From the NCBI GenBank assembly GCA_013824715.1, contig PNOH01000002.1, positions 124,001 through 188,000 of the forward strand: a stretch of DNA of 64,000 nt, read 5' to 3'. Under the pieces are notes generated by a model. That model saw only the letters and a program-made list of their open reading frames with translations. It did no database searches and was not told the DNA's origin. Made by a program: the position numbers and the translations under genes. Below are positions 26,412 to 35,798 of the stretch, one piece after another (position 1 is the first letter of the stretch; the number at the start of each line of letters is the position of its first letter). The stretch is from Odoribacter sp. Lineage in GTDB: Bacteria > Bacteroidota > Bacteroidia > Bacteroidales > Prolixibacteraceae.

Positions 26412-29033
26412 TTATAGCTCGATGAAGGATTCCCCTTCAACTCTTCCCACGTAGAAATCAGCTTTAGTCAGGTATTTTGTTTGAAGCGCTTTCAATTGGG
26501 CATCGGTTAAGCCGGTTACAAAAATGGCAAAGGTGCTTTTACCCAATTTTTGATGTAACCTTTCCCGAAGTTTCATAAACAGGACGACATCGTCGTGCGT
26601 ATTTTTGATGTGGGCCTGATAATAATTCAGCATTGGAATATCCACCCAGGTACCATCGGCCCATTCGCCTGATAAGAAAGCTTTTGCTTTGGGGCTGGCT
26701 TTTAAAATATCCGCTTTGATTACACGCAGTTCAGCCTGAATTTCAACCGGAAGTCCGGTCATTTTGGTTGCAAATCGCTGGGCCTTGTCTTTAAAAATTT
26801 CGTGATTGACCAACCGCTGAACTATAGTGTTCCACTTACTCCATTTTTCATTGTACCGGCCATAATCGTCGTCTTTATTGATTGGATTATACCTGGTATG
26901 CAACTGCTGATAGAAACTTTTATGGTGCATTTTTACATCCGCACAACTCACTTCCTGAGCGCTGAACATTCTTGAATTTCTCAGGAATCCTTTTTCGGTA
27001 TAGGTATAAACAGGTGAATTGTTTGAAATTGTGATATCTTTTATACTGAAACTAAAGATATCTTCTTTCAGTTTTTTGATGATCAGTTGTTTTTTATTCT
27101 GGTCAAAATCGAATACCAGCCCGGTCGGGAATTTTTCGTTCAGTTTTTCAACAACCACATGCAACCTTCTCAGGAAAACTACTGCTAATGGAATGTTTAG
27201 CTCAACCGGTTGGCCAATCAGGGCAATATCGTTGATCGAATAACCGGTAATCAGGAGTTTGTAGAACTTCGGCATCAGTTTGTTTCTGCTTTGGGTACCC
27301 TTCATACTGCGCGACAGGTTATTCAGGTATTTCAGTGAACTTATCCAGGGAAAATAGCACTCGCTAATTTTGCAACACGACTCACCGCTGGCTTCAGTTG
27401 CATATTTGTATCCGATTGCAAAGTCGGCTATGATGAAGTCGGCCTTTTTCAGGAGCAGGAAAGTTCCTCCTTTGGGAACCCCGGCCTGATGTTCAAGGGA
27501 ATTGTTTTTGTTGATAAAAGCCTGAAGATCCTTTTGCTCTTTGTCAATGTCAAAGATCAGATAATTGAAATCCAAACCATACGAAGACCATTGTCCGATT
27601 AATTGAGTCAGGGCAGTAGCCGACGGTTTGCCTATATGGCCTTCGATCCTGAAAAAATCAAATGAATCGAGCCTGAATTTTAACGGATATTGAATATGGG
27701 CGGCCGGGGACAGGTTTGAAGTGAAATAGCAAAGATTTTTCTTTTGCATCAAACGAACAGTTTTCGAATAATCCCAGCTTTCAATCAACTGATCATCAAC
27801 TTTGAAGTAATAAGGAATGCTTCTGTTGCTCAGTTCTGATTTTGTGGTGGATGGGGTAACTTTTACCTCATTACCTGAAATGATGAATTTTAAAATCATC
27901 TGGTAAAAACGGGAGACCAGGCTGTTGAGTTTTTCAATATTTTGGCTGGAACCGGTTACCGGTGATTGATAGAATGAGTGCCGGAACGATTTGGGATCGG
28001 TTTTGTCGGTAAATTTTCCCAGCATCAGGTGCTTGGTGAATGAGTAGATATTCGGGCAACATTCGAAATCAAGTTGCAGTAAAAGTTCTTTGATTTCGGT
28101 ATATGTATCAGTTAAATCCTTTAAAAGATCATAACGGTACTGAACGTCTGTAGGAATAGCCAGGGCCGAAAATCCTAAAGTGGTATCGATTAGCTGGTTA
28201 ATCTTGACTGAATTTATTTCAGGAGGCAGACTAAGAAAACCACCGAAATTGGCAAAAAGTATGGAAATACCTGATTTTAACTGGCTAAGAATATTGTTTG
28301 ATGAAATAGCCGAATGAAAACTCTTCTTAAGATTAACCGGATTCTGGGCGCTGAAATTAGTTAATAAAACACGCTGAACGGCGATATCGGGCAATTGAAG
28401 GTAGGCCTGACGTATGGAATGTTTACTGAAAATCGGGTCGGAACTATTGATGTAGGCGGCATCTTCTTCGGAAACCAGAAGTACTCTCAAACGCGAAACC
28501 TCTTCTATCCCCTGGTTATTGCAGTCAATAGCTGTACACAATTCAGGCTGTTTGGAGAATTCTTCAAGATAGAGGATGACTACCATTTTTTCGATTCCTG
28601 ATAAGGTATTAATAGGGGAACTTCCGGATGGGGCCGTCTGAAAATCAGGAATTAGTTCAAATAATTTGATTTGTTCATTTCCTTTGAAAAAGGGCGGATA
28701 TTTCACAACCGAATCTTCAAATTCTTTGAATCGGGTGAATTTAACCGACTGAATATTGGATTTGAAATCGGATGTGCCTTCTACGGATTGTTGCAGTTGA
28801 ATCAGATCGCCATCGGTAGTGACCCCGCAGCCTTGCGATATGGTAACCTCTTTGCTGGCAGCTACACTGATCTGGAAGCCGCAGGCAATGCCAACTCCGT
28901 TCAGGCAAACGCGGGTTAACCTGTCCTGATCTTCGAAATACTGAATGAGCTTATTCAACTGGTCTGCGGTTAATACCTGATCGTTTACAAATGAACGGTA
29001 TTGCGTTGTTATTGTGGTTAATTTAGTTGCCAT
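26412..29033 (-). CDS. Large unassigned structural protein of the injection system (873 aa)
   Basis: An 873-residue protein without signal peptide. The N-terminal 100 residues (YRSFVNDQVLTADQLNKLI, YFEDQDRLTRVCLNGVGIAC, SQGCGVTTDGDLIQLQ) look like a conserved attachment segment found in large proteins of Bacteroidota contractile systems; I base this on memory of the pattern, not on a search. Residues 150-400 are helical; 400-640 are mixed with several Cys (GESCCKISECYFPW); the last 150 residues are helical (KMTGLPVEIQAELRVIKADIL). It sits between the second baseplate gene and the tape-measure gene, where Afp has its fibre gene afp13. It shows no fibre-like repeats, so a baseplate-peripheral or cage-like part is equally plausible. 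Confidence 0.72.
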   Translation of the reverse strand: MATKLTTITTQYRSFVNDQVLTADQLNKLIQYFEDQDRLTRVCLNGVGIACGFQISVAASKEVTISQGCGVTTDGDLIQLQQSVEGTSDFKSNIQSVKFTRFKEFEDSVVKYPPFFKGNEQIKLFELIPDFQTAPSGSSPINTLSGIEKMVVILYLEEFSKQPELCTAIDCNNQGIEEVSRLRVLLVSEEDAAYINSSDPIFSKHSIRQAYLQLPDIAVQRVLLTNFSAQNPVNLKKSFHSAISSNNILSQLKSGISILFANFGGFLSLPPEINSVKINQLIDTTLGFSALAIPTDVQYRYDLLKDLTDTYTEIKELLLQLDFECCPNIYSFTKHLMLGKFTDKTDPKSFRHSFYQSPVTGSSQNIEKLNSLVSRFYQMILKFIISGNEVKVTPSTTKSELSNRSIPYYFKVDDQLIESWDYSKTVRLMQKKNLCYFTSNLSPAAHIQYPLKFRLDSFDFFRIEGHIGKPSATALTQLIGQWSSYGLDFNYLIFDIDKEQKDLQAFINKNNSLEHQAGVPKGGTFLLLKKADFIIADFAIGYKYATEASGESCCKISECYFPWISSLKYLNNLSRSMKGTQSRNKLMPKFYKLLITGYSINDIALIGQPVELNIPLAVVFLRRLHVVVEKLNEKFPTGLVFDFDQNKKQLIIKKLKEDIFSFSIKDITISNNSPVYTYTEKGFLRNSRMFSAQEVSCADVKMHHKSFYQQLHTRYNPINKDDDYGRYNEKWSKWNTIVQRLVNHEIFKDKAQRFATKMTGLPVEIQAELRVIKADILKASPKAKAFLSGEWADGTWVDIPMLNYYQAHIKNTHDDVVLFMKLRERLHQKLGKSTFAIFVTGLTDAQLKALQTKYLTKADFYVGRVEGESFIEL

Positions 29034-29043
29034 AGCCTGCTAT

Positions 29044-31698
29044 TTAAATGTTTCCTAAATTGGTTCTGCCTAGTATTATTTTCCCCTTTAAGCTTTCTGT
29101 TTCATCCTCGCAATCGTACAAAACGCCGGTTGGATAGATGGAATGTAATTTACTGAGTATCGTGTTCAGATCAATGAGTGTCTGCATGCTCTGATCAGTT
29201 TTATTCATGCTGTCGAGAAATAAATGGTATGCCCTTTCGAATTGTACCATTTCATTTTTATCATCGGGTATTACACCGGCCGGATAACCGATCCAGCAAA
29301 TGCGGGCCAGAACGTGGGCCGGCAACTCTTTGCGAATCAAATCTTCCATGAAATTCCGGAAATCAATGTTTGAAAATCGTTCAGTCCAGCCCGAAAGAAT
29401 AACTGAAACCCGGAAAGAATAAGGGTCAAGCGCTTCGCAATCATCGCTGCAACAAATTGGAAGGAATGAATCTGCAGTAATCGAATAATCTTTCGATTCG
29501 TCAGGGCGGAGCAATATGTGCTCAACCAGATACATGCCTTCGTTTGGTTTTACTTTCTTCATGAAGGAAATAAAATGACGCACAGCTTTTCGTGCCAGCA
29601 ATTCAGTGTCGAAAAAATCAATCCGCCGGGCTATAATCCGGGCTTCGTCTTTGCTGTCGGAAATTTCCGGATTAATCAGGTTGAAATAAAACTTGCCCGA
29701 TTTGGCTTTTTTGATCTCGTAGTTACTGATATCGGTTGACAGCGCTTTCACCTGCAGCAACTCCTTGCTCATTTCTTCAGCCGAATAATATTTTTTGCTG
29801 GCCGAGCAAAGAATCGTTTGGTCTGTATCCTTTATCCTCCAGCGGTATTCGATCAGTCCATCGGTATCCTTTTCCTGATAAATTTCTACCGGGTCGTTCG
29901 AAAGGTTGCGGCGGCTGTAGTCGGTCATTCCGGTCAGCAAGGCTATGTGTTTTTCTACCGTCGAAACATTGAGCGTGTTCCACAGGCTTCCTTTTTGATG
30001 ATAGTTGAAGGCTGCGCCTCGTTCGGTTCCCAAAATCCGGTAATTTTTCAGAAAATTTTCTTTGGTCTGAATAACGGCTGAGGTGGCATCTTCGCCATAA
30101 AGCTGTTTCATCAGGAAAGCATAAGCTCCGAAGTTTTCGGCAAAACGGGAAAGCAAATGGTCGAGCAACTGGTTTTTGCGGTCGTTCTTTTTATCCAGTT
30201 TCGAAAACAGCATTTCGGAAAGCTCATCAACGGTGCTGTTCAGGTATTCTACAGGAATCAGGTATTCAATTCCGTTTATATCCTGAACGGCTTGTGTGAA
30301 ATACGATCTGTTGACTGTGTTGTTTACCGAAAGCAGTTCTTTTACCTGATCGAGCTGAGAGAAATAGCTGGCCAAAATCTGATCGAAAAATAACAGATAA
30401 GCCTGCAATTGTTTGGCGTGCGCTTTACGGGTATCCGAAACCGAAGGCGACAATCCAAATTCTCCGATTCCATAAGTTTCAGGAAAACTGTTCTGAATGG
30501 TGATGTAATCGCCAACTGCCTGAAATTCTCCTTCCGGCAGATCAAGAATTTTATTCAACTGCGCCTGCTGCTGAGCTTCGGCTTCTTCTTTTTCAAGCTG
30601 AAAAATATATTTTTTAACTGCATTCTGATTGATGTTTACCGGCAATACTCCTTTGGTATAACTGAACGCGCTTTTTGTGCAGAGTCCGGGTTTTTTGCCT
30701 TCGTCAATACAAATGATCCACGGTTGGCCTTCCGGCTTACTTTCAGCGCCGCAATTGCTGATCGAAATATCCTTGATCAGGTTCACTCCTTCAACCTTCA
30801 TGATCAGTTGAACGATATCGGTCAGCCGGATTTCTTTTCGTAATTCAGCATTTCGGAGTTCGGAACTATCAATAAATCCGTTGTTCAGGATCGGGCCATC
30901 GAAAATTTCGGTTGTCGGGATTCCCTTGTCAAGCATTTCCTGTAAGGAATAAAACCGGATTTCCGGGGAAAAATATTTGTTGATGGCCCGAAGAATGTTC
31001 GCATGAACCAGTTCTTCGTCGGTTTCGGGCTTCACGTCAATGATGGCGCAAACCGAAACCGGATGAATGGGTACCTCTGTAACCGTCATTAAATCTTCAC
31101 AAAGGTTACGGTTTTGATGGTATCTGGTACGGACTTCCTGCTCAATTTGCTTTTTCCGGGCTGCAATTTTTCCGGCGGTATTATAAATTTCAGGATCAAA
31201 TTCATCAAAATCGAGCAGCACATCATAAAGGCCTTTCAGCTTGAACTGTTTTTTGTATTTTTCTTCAATTTCAAAAGGCTGATAGGATAGCATATTGTTC
31301 TGACAGTCAACATGAACTTGCTTCAGGAAAGGTTTAAGCCAGGCATTCTTTATTCCGTCAATATCTATGAATAGTTTGCGGTAATCGGCTGCGGTAACCG
31401 GTTTGGTAGGAAGAATATATTCGGCCCGTACAAATTGTTTTTCCAGAGAATTGGCATTTTCAGCATCGCTCAGCAAATCTTCGATGGGTAAATTTATTCG
31501 TAAACCCAGATCAGTAATTGCATAACACAAGGCCTCCAGCATGGTTATCCCGGGGTCGTGCGAGTTGTAGTCAGTCCAGATTTTACTGCCCAGTTTTTCG
31601 ATGTATTCTATTCCTTTTTGGCGGAGGAACGAATAATCCAGATCGTCTTTCGAAGAAACATTTCCAGAAATGCTTGTATGTTTGTCAGCGTTCAGCAT
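29044..31698 (-). CDS. Large baseplate protein (Afp12-like by position)
   Basis: An 884-residue protein. The N-terminal segment IEYIEKLGSKIWTDYNSHDPGITMLEALCYAITDLG contains the HDPGIT..LE signature seen in the large baseplate proteins of Afp/PVC-type particles. The rest alternates helical and beta regions (for example DILASYFSQLDQVKELLSV and EHILLRPDESKDY). It is probably one of the two wedge proteins that connect the spike hub to the sheath. The numbering Afp12 follows gene order (after gp25 and the 1027-aa protein) and could be exchanged with Afp11. It lies 18 bases from the preceding gene. Confidence 0.83.
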   Translation of the reverse strand: MLNADKHTSISGNVSSKDDLDYSFLRQKGIEYIEKLGSKIWTDYNSHDPGITMLEALCYAITDLGLRINLPIEDLLSDAENANSLEKQFVRAEYILPTKPVTAADYRKLFIDIDGIKNAWLKPFLKQVHVDCQNNMLSYQPFEIEEKYKKQFKLKGLYDVLLDFDEFDPEIYNTAGKIAARKKQIEQEVRTRYHQNRNLCEDLMTVTEVPIHPVSVCAIIDVKPETDEELVHANILRAINKYFSPEIRFYSLQEMLDKGIPTTEIFDGPILNNGFIDSSELRNAELRKEIRLTDIVQLIMKVEGVNLIKDISISNCGAESKPEGQPWIICIDEGKKPGLCTKSAFSYTKGVLPVNINQNAVKKYIFQLEKEEAEAQQQAQLNKILDLPEGEFQAVGDYITIQNSFPETYGIGEFGLSPSVSDTRKAHAKQLQAYLLFFDQILASYFSQLDQVKELLSVNNTVNRSYFTQAVQDINGIEYLIPVEYLNSTVDELSEMLFSKLDKKNDRKNQLLDHLLSRFAENFGAYAFLMKQLYGEDATSAVIQTKENFLKNYRILGTERGAAFNYHQKGSLWNTLNVSTVEKHIALLTGMTDYSRRNLSNDPVEIYQEKDTDGLIEYRWRIKDTDQTILCSASKKYYSAEEMSKELLQVKALSTDISNYEIKKAKSGKFYFNLINPEISDSKDEARIIARRIDFFDTELLARKAVRHFISFMKKVKPNEGMYLVEHILLRPDESKDYSITADSFLPICCSDDCEALDPYSFRVSVILSGWTERFSNIDFRNFMEDLIRKELPAHVLARICWIGYPAGVIPDDKNEMVQFERAYHLFLDSMNKTDQSMQTLIDLNTILSKLHSIYPTGVLYDCEDETESLKGKIILGRTNLGNI

Positions 31699-31716
31699 TG
31701 TTCTTTTTTTTCTGAA

Positions 31717-34700
31717 TTACTTTTTAGGGCATACTTGTGGTTGAACCTCTGCCGGGTGTTTTTTGGCCGAAACCAGTATGGCTTTTGGATTCGACGGGCT
31801 CACTGCCGGTTTGTATTCTCCTTTATGTTTCACTTTCAGATCGGTGACGTAATCTACATAAGGTAATTTTTCAATGTAACTGATGATAACACTTTTATGC
31901 AGCGTGATTCCAAACTGCAGGTCAATGGTACGTTCGAATGCCCAGGGTGATAACAGTTTGGTCAGGTCTTCCTGAAGTACTTTCAGGTAATAGTTTTCAT
32001 CGTAACCTGAATGAAATTTTGCTTTCAGCGAGATTTCGACCTCTTCGTATTCCGGATTGATAACCACGGCATTCACATGAAGTGTATTTAGCTGATTAAT
32101 GTAATTCTGTATTTTATTGAGTGTTGCCTGGCTTACCCGCGGCTGGTACAGGTCGAAAACATTCTTGTTCAGGATGTCAGGGATAACTATCAGGGTTACA
32201 TCTCCGGGAGATAAGAACGAAGTCTTCGAGGTGTGGGGCAGGCATCGGACTTTGTGTATCTCAGGGAATTGCTGGAGAACCAGGTGTTCGTAATCCCACA
32301 GCGTAATGGCCCGGTTTTTATGTCGTAGCCGCTCGCTGATGCGCTGATAGTAGGCGGCATCGGCTTCGGCCGGTAACCCGCCAAACGAATTAAATGGCTG
32401 GGCAACCGATTTTACCGACTGTATCCGTTCGATCAGTTTACTGATTGTATTGGCTGGAATCCCGTTTTTCAGATGCGATAATTCATTTCCCTGATCGTTA
32501 AACTGAGCCAGAACAGCCTGCGCCCTGATATCAATAATTTTACATACGACATCAAAATTCTTGTTCATCCGGGCCCGTATCCAGGTCAGATTGGGAGGAA
32601 GCAGGGTGTTGTTTTTGGTGGCTTCAGGAGGAATCGAAAACTTTACTATCCCTGATTTCAGGAAATTGTCGGTTTGATTTGAAATCAGGTAATCGCTTGT
32701 TAGTGAAATCCAGTTATTGGAGCCAAGAATACTCCATTCCATTTTCTCTGCACCAGTGAAACCATCGGCTTCCGGATTTTCGCTTCCTTCAAATATCTGG
32801 AACAATAGAGAAATCTGCTGAAGAGGTTCGGCGTCTTTCAGACCGATGTACAATTCGCCCCCGGGCTGATAGGATGGGATCAAACCAATGGTATTGCTTT
32901 CATTAAAAGCAGGTTTTGGTTTCAGCCAGGCATGTTCCTCGCTTTGTCCAAACGGGTGCTCATGGAATAGCCTGACCGGATTATTCCCGAAATTTTCCTT
33001 TGTATTTTCATTGAAAGTGGCTTTGGCTTTCGACGAGTAACTGAGGCTGATTGACTCGATGAGCGGCGTATATGGTTCTTTGGGGATTTGTGCCGAATCA
33101 GGTTTCATGATTGCCGTGGCGTATAATCGCGGGAACATTTCGTGCAGAAAAGACTGGTTCAGGCACAATTGAAGCTGGCCGTTTTCACGGGTGTCGAACT
33201 GGTTGTTTAAAATTGAAATCCCGCATCCGTAAACAGATTTGGTTTGCACGAACAGTTCCTTATTGCCAACAATTTTAAGCCAGTCGTTATTACTGAAGAG
33301 TTTAATTTCAGCTTCGAAGTAATTGTCGTTTATAACGATCAGATCGGCAGGATCCTGATTTTTTTTACCCGCGTTTTTCCTGACAACTGCTTTCCTTTGG
33401 GTGAAGTCGTCAAAAATTTCTTTTCTGTAAGCAAAATACTGGTCTTTAAACGGGTCGTTTGGCGAGTCCTCAATGGGCTTTGGAGTATTCATCCAGGCGA
33501 TATTCACCGTTAAACCGTCCCAGTTTTTGCTAAAAATTTCTTCGTTTTTCAGGATAAATCTGGAACCTTTTACCGGAATGGGACCAAAAGGCATGAATGG
33601 TTTTTGCGCGTTCAAAACACCGAGGTCATTTTCAATTTCCACACTGGTAATATCATCAACCTGAACGGATAATTCGAGGCTCTTCAGTTTCAATTCCGAA
33701 AATGTAGTGGCGAAATCGAAACCTCCGGTTGCGCGTGTATCAATCACAAACCGCATCACCGGATCAGTAGTTTGAAATCGTTCGCCCAAAACGGTTTGGT
33801 TGTAGCCGACGACTGGCTTAACTTTTTTATCCAGCTCAATGGTAAAATTTATAATCTTTTTTTCTCCTGAAGTATCGTCTGAAAAAGTGGATTTTGGAGT
33901 GAACGGTCCCAGCCATTTCTTTTCTCCACTCAGGAAAACTGAAATACAACCATCAATTTCTGAAGTTGAAAATTCAGGAAGGATACTCTGGAATTCGGTT
34001 ACCAGATTGATGGTTCGGAGCCCTTCATTTAAACGAAGTACAGGCGAAGAAACAGCAAATCCAAGATGAACATCAGGAAGTTCGGGAGTTGTTTCCGGAT
34101 ATTCTTTTTTTACGTAACCAAACGGATGCCATTTCACATCATCAGTTGGAAGCGCTTTTCCCAATCCATCCAAAGAATTGGCAACTGCACAGGCTTTAAT
34201 CCCTTTGAGATCATTTTCAGAATGATGGTAAATATTCTTCAACTGAGAAACAGTGGTTTTATTGGCAACGAATTCTTCCTGCGTGGTAAAAATCAATTTC
34301 TTTCCGTTGGCATCTTTTCCCGCATTGAGCGCTGTATTTACGTCAATTTTTTCCTGAATGATATTTTTGGCCAGCTCGAAAATGACATGAATCCTATCAG
34401 GTTTCAAAGGCTGTTTCTCAATTTTCAGGATTTCCTGATAATAGAAATCCAAATGGCGTTTCGTGAGTTGGTTGAAGTGATCTTTACTGAGGTCGAGCAA
34501 TTTCAGGAAACAAACGAATAAAGTGAGGTGCGGGGTTACCGATTGGTTGGTTTCGGCGTTCTCCAGAAATGCTTTTATCTTAGCTTCTTCAATGAAAAAC
34601 TGCTGCCAGTTTCCATCAATCTGATGGCTGGCATCAAAATAATTCACCTTTTCAGCAAAAATCCAGGCAAATTTCATCCAGTCGGCTACGCTAAAATCGT

Positions 34701-34800
34701 GAAGCTTCAGGGAATCGGGATTCAGTGCATCGAGAGTTCTTTGCTGCTGATCGGTTCCATTGCCGGGTAAAATGATTTTATCACTCGTTTTTGTTGCCAT
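31717..34800 (-). CDS. Baseplate J-like wedge protein (Afp11-like by position)
   Basis: A 1027-residue protein, the largest in the locus. The C-terminal 250 residues are baseplate J-like: YYQRISERLRHKNRAITLWD, YEHLVLQQFPEIHKVRCLP, then PGDVTLIVIPD and FGITLHKSVIISYIEKLPYVDYV (ordered landmarks). The remaining 750 residues are a mixture of beta domains (DVHLGFAVSSPVLRLNEGL) preceded by a helical N-terminus (HDFSVADWMKFAWIFAEKVNYFD). Such proteins form the baseplate ring around the spike. Its start is six bases from the gp25 gene stop, so the two are certainly co-transcribed. Confidence 0.88.
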   Translation of the reverse strand: MATKTSDKIILPGNGTDQQQRTLDALNPDSLKLHDFSVADWMKFAWIFAEKVNYFDASHQIDGNWQQFFIEEAKIKAFLENAETNQSVTPHLTLFVCFLKLLDLSKDHFNQLTKRHLDFYYQEILKIEKQPLKPDRIHVIFELAKNIIQEKIDVNTALNAGKDANGKKLIFTTQEEFVANKTTVSQLKNIYHHSENDLKGIKACAVANSLDGLGKALPTDDVKWHPFGYVKKEYPETTPELPDVHLGFAVSSPVLRLNEGLRTINLVTEFQSILPEFSTSEIDGCISVFLSGEKKWLGPFTPKSTFSDDTSGEKKIINFTIELDKKVKPVVGYNQTVLGERFQTTDPVMRFVIDTRATGGFDFATTFSELKLKSLELSVQVDDITSVEIENDLGVLNAQKPFMPFGPIPVKGSRFILKNEEIFSKNWDGLTVNIAWMNTPKPIEDSPNDPFKDQYFAYRKEIFDDFTQRKAVVRKNAGKKNQDPADLIVINDNYFEAEIKLFSNNDWLKIVGNKELFVQTKSVYGCGISILNNQFDTRENGQLQLCLNQSFLHEMFPRLYATAIMKPDSAQIPKEPYTPLIESISLSYSSKAKATFNENTKENFGNNPVRLFHEHPFGQSEEHAWLKPKPAFNESNTIGLIPSYQPGGELYIGLKDAEPLQQISLLFQIFEGSENPEADGFTGAEKMEWSILGSNNWISLTSDYLISNQTDNFLKSGIVKFSIPPEATKNNTLLPPNLTWIRARMNKNFDVVCKIIDIRAQAVLAQFNDQGNELSHLKNGIPANTISKLIERIQSVKSVAQPFNSFGGLPAEADAAYYQRISERLRHKNRAITLWDYEHLVLQQFPEIHKVRCLPHTSKTSFLSPGDVTLIVIPDILNKNVFDLYQPRVSQATLNKIQNYINQLNTLHVNAVVINPEYEEVEISLKAKFHSGYDENYYLKVLQEDLTKLLSPWAFERTIDLQFGITLHKSVIISYIEKLPYVDYVTDLKVKHKGEYKPAVSPSNPKAILVSAKKHPAEVQPQVCPKK

Positions 34801-34806
34801 TTGATT

Positions 34807-35220
34807 TTAAGCTGTTTCAGTTCCTTCTGCCTGATAAAAGGGGAAAACCATATTCTTTCTTGAATTGGTAATTCTTATGCGGTAATCAATCGTAATCAGC
34901 AAAATCCCATCGGTATCGTTTGACGGCTCAATTCTGATTTTTTCAACGTCAATTCTCGATTCATGATAAAGAATCGCCGTTTTAATCAGATCGGTGACAT
35001 AAGTTTTTAAAGTCAGGTTCAACGGTTTGAACAGTAATTCATCCAGATTGCATCCATAACCGGGAAGCATAATCCGTTCACCCAACCGGGTTGATAACAG
35101 AATTTCCAGGCTCTTTTCAATATCTTCCTCGTCTTCAGTAAGTAAAACACTTGCCGTATTTTTACTGAATTCAGGAGGAAACCCCCAGCCCCGGCCTAAA
35201 AATGAATCTTTTGTAGTCAT
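34807..35220 (-). CDS. gp25-like baseplate protein (Afp9-like)
   Basis: A 137-residue GPW/gp25 family protein. It has the family opening FLGRGWGFP (7-15) and the motif LLSTRLGERIMLPGYGCNLDEL in the middle, followed by a strand-rich end (ILLITIDYRIRITNSRKN). gp25 is the most conserved baseplate wedge protein in phages, T6SS (TssE) and extracellular injection systems, and it starts sheath assembly. It lies between the PAAR tip gene and the 1027-aa baseplate gene. The length is normal. Confidence 0.94.
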   Translation of the reverse strand: MTTKDSFLGRGWGFPPEFSKNTASVLLTEDEEDIEKSLEILLSTRLGERIMLPGYGCNLDELLFKPLNLTLKTYVTDLIKTAILYHESRIDVEKIRIEPSNDTDGILLITIDYRIRITNSRKNMVFPFYQAEGTETA

Positions 35221-35235
35221 ATTCGTTTCTTGTTA

Positions 35236-35526
35236 TCATCCAATTAAAACGGTGAAGCAACCGAGTATGATAGTGCCACCGTGTGAGGTAGAGTCGCCCA
35301 TTCGGGCCGCGGGTTTTCCACCGAACATCACAGTGGTCGAACCCATCGCGATAGTATCAGGCGGACCAACACAGGTCAGCATATCGCCCACGCAGGCGGC
35401 AGGCATTCCTCCGATCAGCACAGTCGCAGAGCCGGGTGGAAGAACCGGCCCTCCAACATGCGGCACAGTTCCGGTAACCATCGGGCAAACGTGCATATCA
35501 CCTATTCTTGCTGCTGGCGCTCCCAT
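35236..35526 (-). CDS. PAAR-domain spike tip protein (Afp10-like)
   Basis: A 96-residue PAAR protein composed of three similar beta stretches: ARIGDMHVCP, then ACVGDMLTC, then ARMGDSTSHGG, each preceded by a Gly/Pro-rich turn. His and Cys residues at the tip positions can bind a metal ion. PAAR proteins form the sharp cone on top of the VgrG-type spike. There is no C-terminal toxin extension, so this tip is structural. A 272-base spacer with a GC-rich repeat separates it from the spike gene upstream. Confidence 0.93.
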   Translation of the reverse strand: MGAPAARIGDMHVCPMVTGTVPHVGGPVLPPGSATVLIGGMPAACVGDMLTCVGPPDTIAMGSTTVMFGGKPAARMGDSTSHGGTIILGCFTVLIG

Positions 35527-35571
35527 TTTAATTTACTATTTGATTATTTACAATTTACCATTTTCTGCATC

Positions 35572-35700
35572 CCGTCCGAATGATGGATTCCTATTTGTTT
35601 TACGAATTAACGCGGACGGTAATTCTTTTCCCATTTTGTCCCGGGGTTCCGTTCCTTCGTCACTTTACCCCGGGCTACAATACTTTCACCGCTCCGCGGT
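35572..35700. repeat. Composite hairpin repeat, copy 1 (CCGTCCG/CCCGGGGT type)
   Basis: CCGTCCG (35572-35578) and CGGACGG (35613-35619) pair across 34 bases. They are followed by the hairpin CCCGGGGT (35640-35647)/ACCCCGGG (35667-35674) and a small ACCGC/GCGGT hairpin (35688-35700). The same elements in the same order lie at 37617-37720. It is a dispersed non-coding repeat between the spike and tip genes. Confidence 0.75.
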
Positions 35701-35744
35701 TTTAAATGAGTAAAACATTTTCCCATTCCTTTTTCCTTCCCCGG

Positions 35745-35793
35745 TCTTCAGTCTTCAGTCTTCAGTCTTCGGTCTTCGGACTCCTGACTCCTG
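35745..35793. repeat. 7-bp tandem repeats (GTCTTCA and CTCCTGA)
   Basis: About five copies of the heptamer GTCTTCA/G are followed by two of CTCCTGA, just before the 3' end of the VgrG-like gene. The tract is non-coding and prone to slippage. Similar heptamer-based tracts occur near 2860 and 43300-43335. Confidence 0.7.
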
Positions 35794-35798
35794 ACTTT

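Noticed and set aside
35745-35793. Heptamer tandem repeats considered as a CRISPR-like array
   Set aside because: The units are seven bases with no spacers and no cas genes are present.
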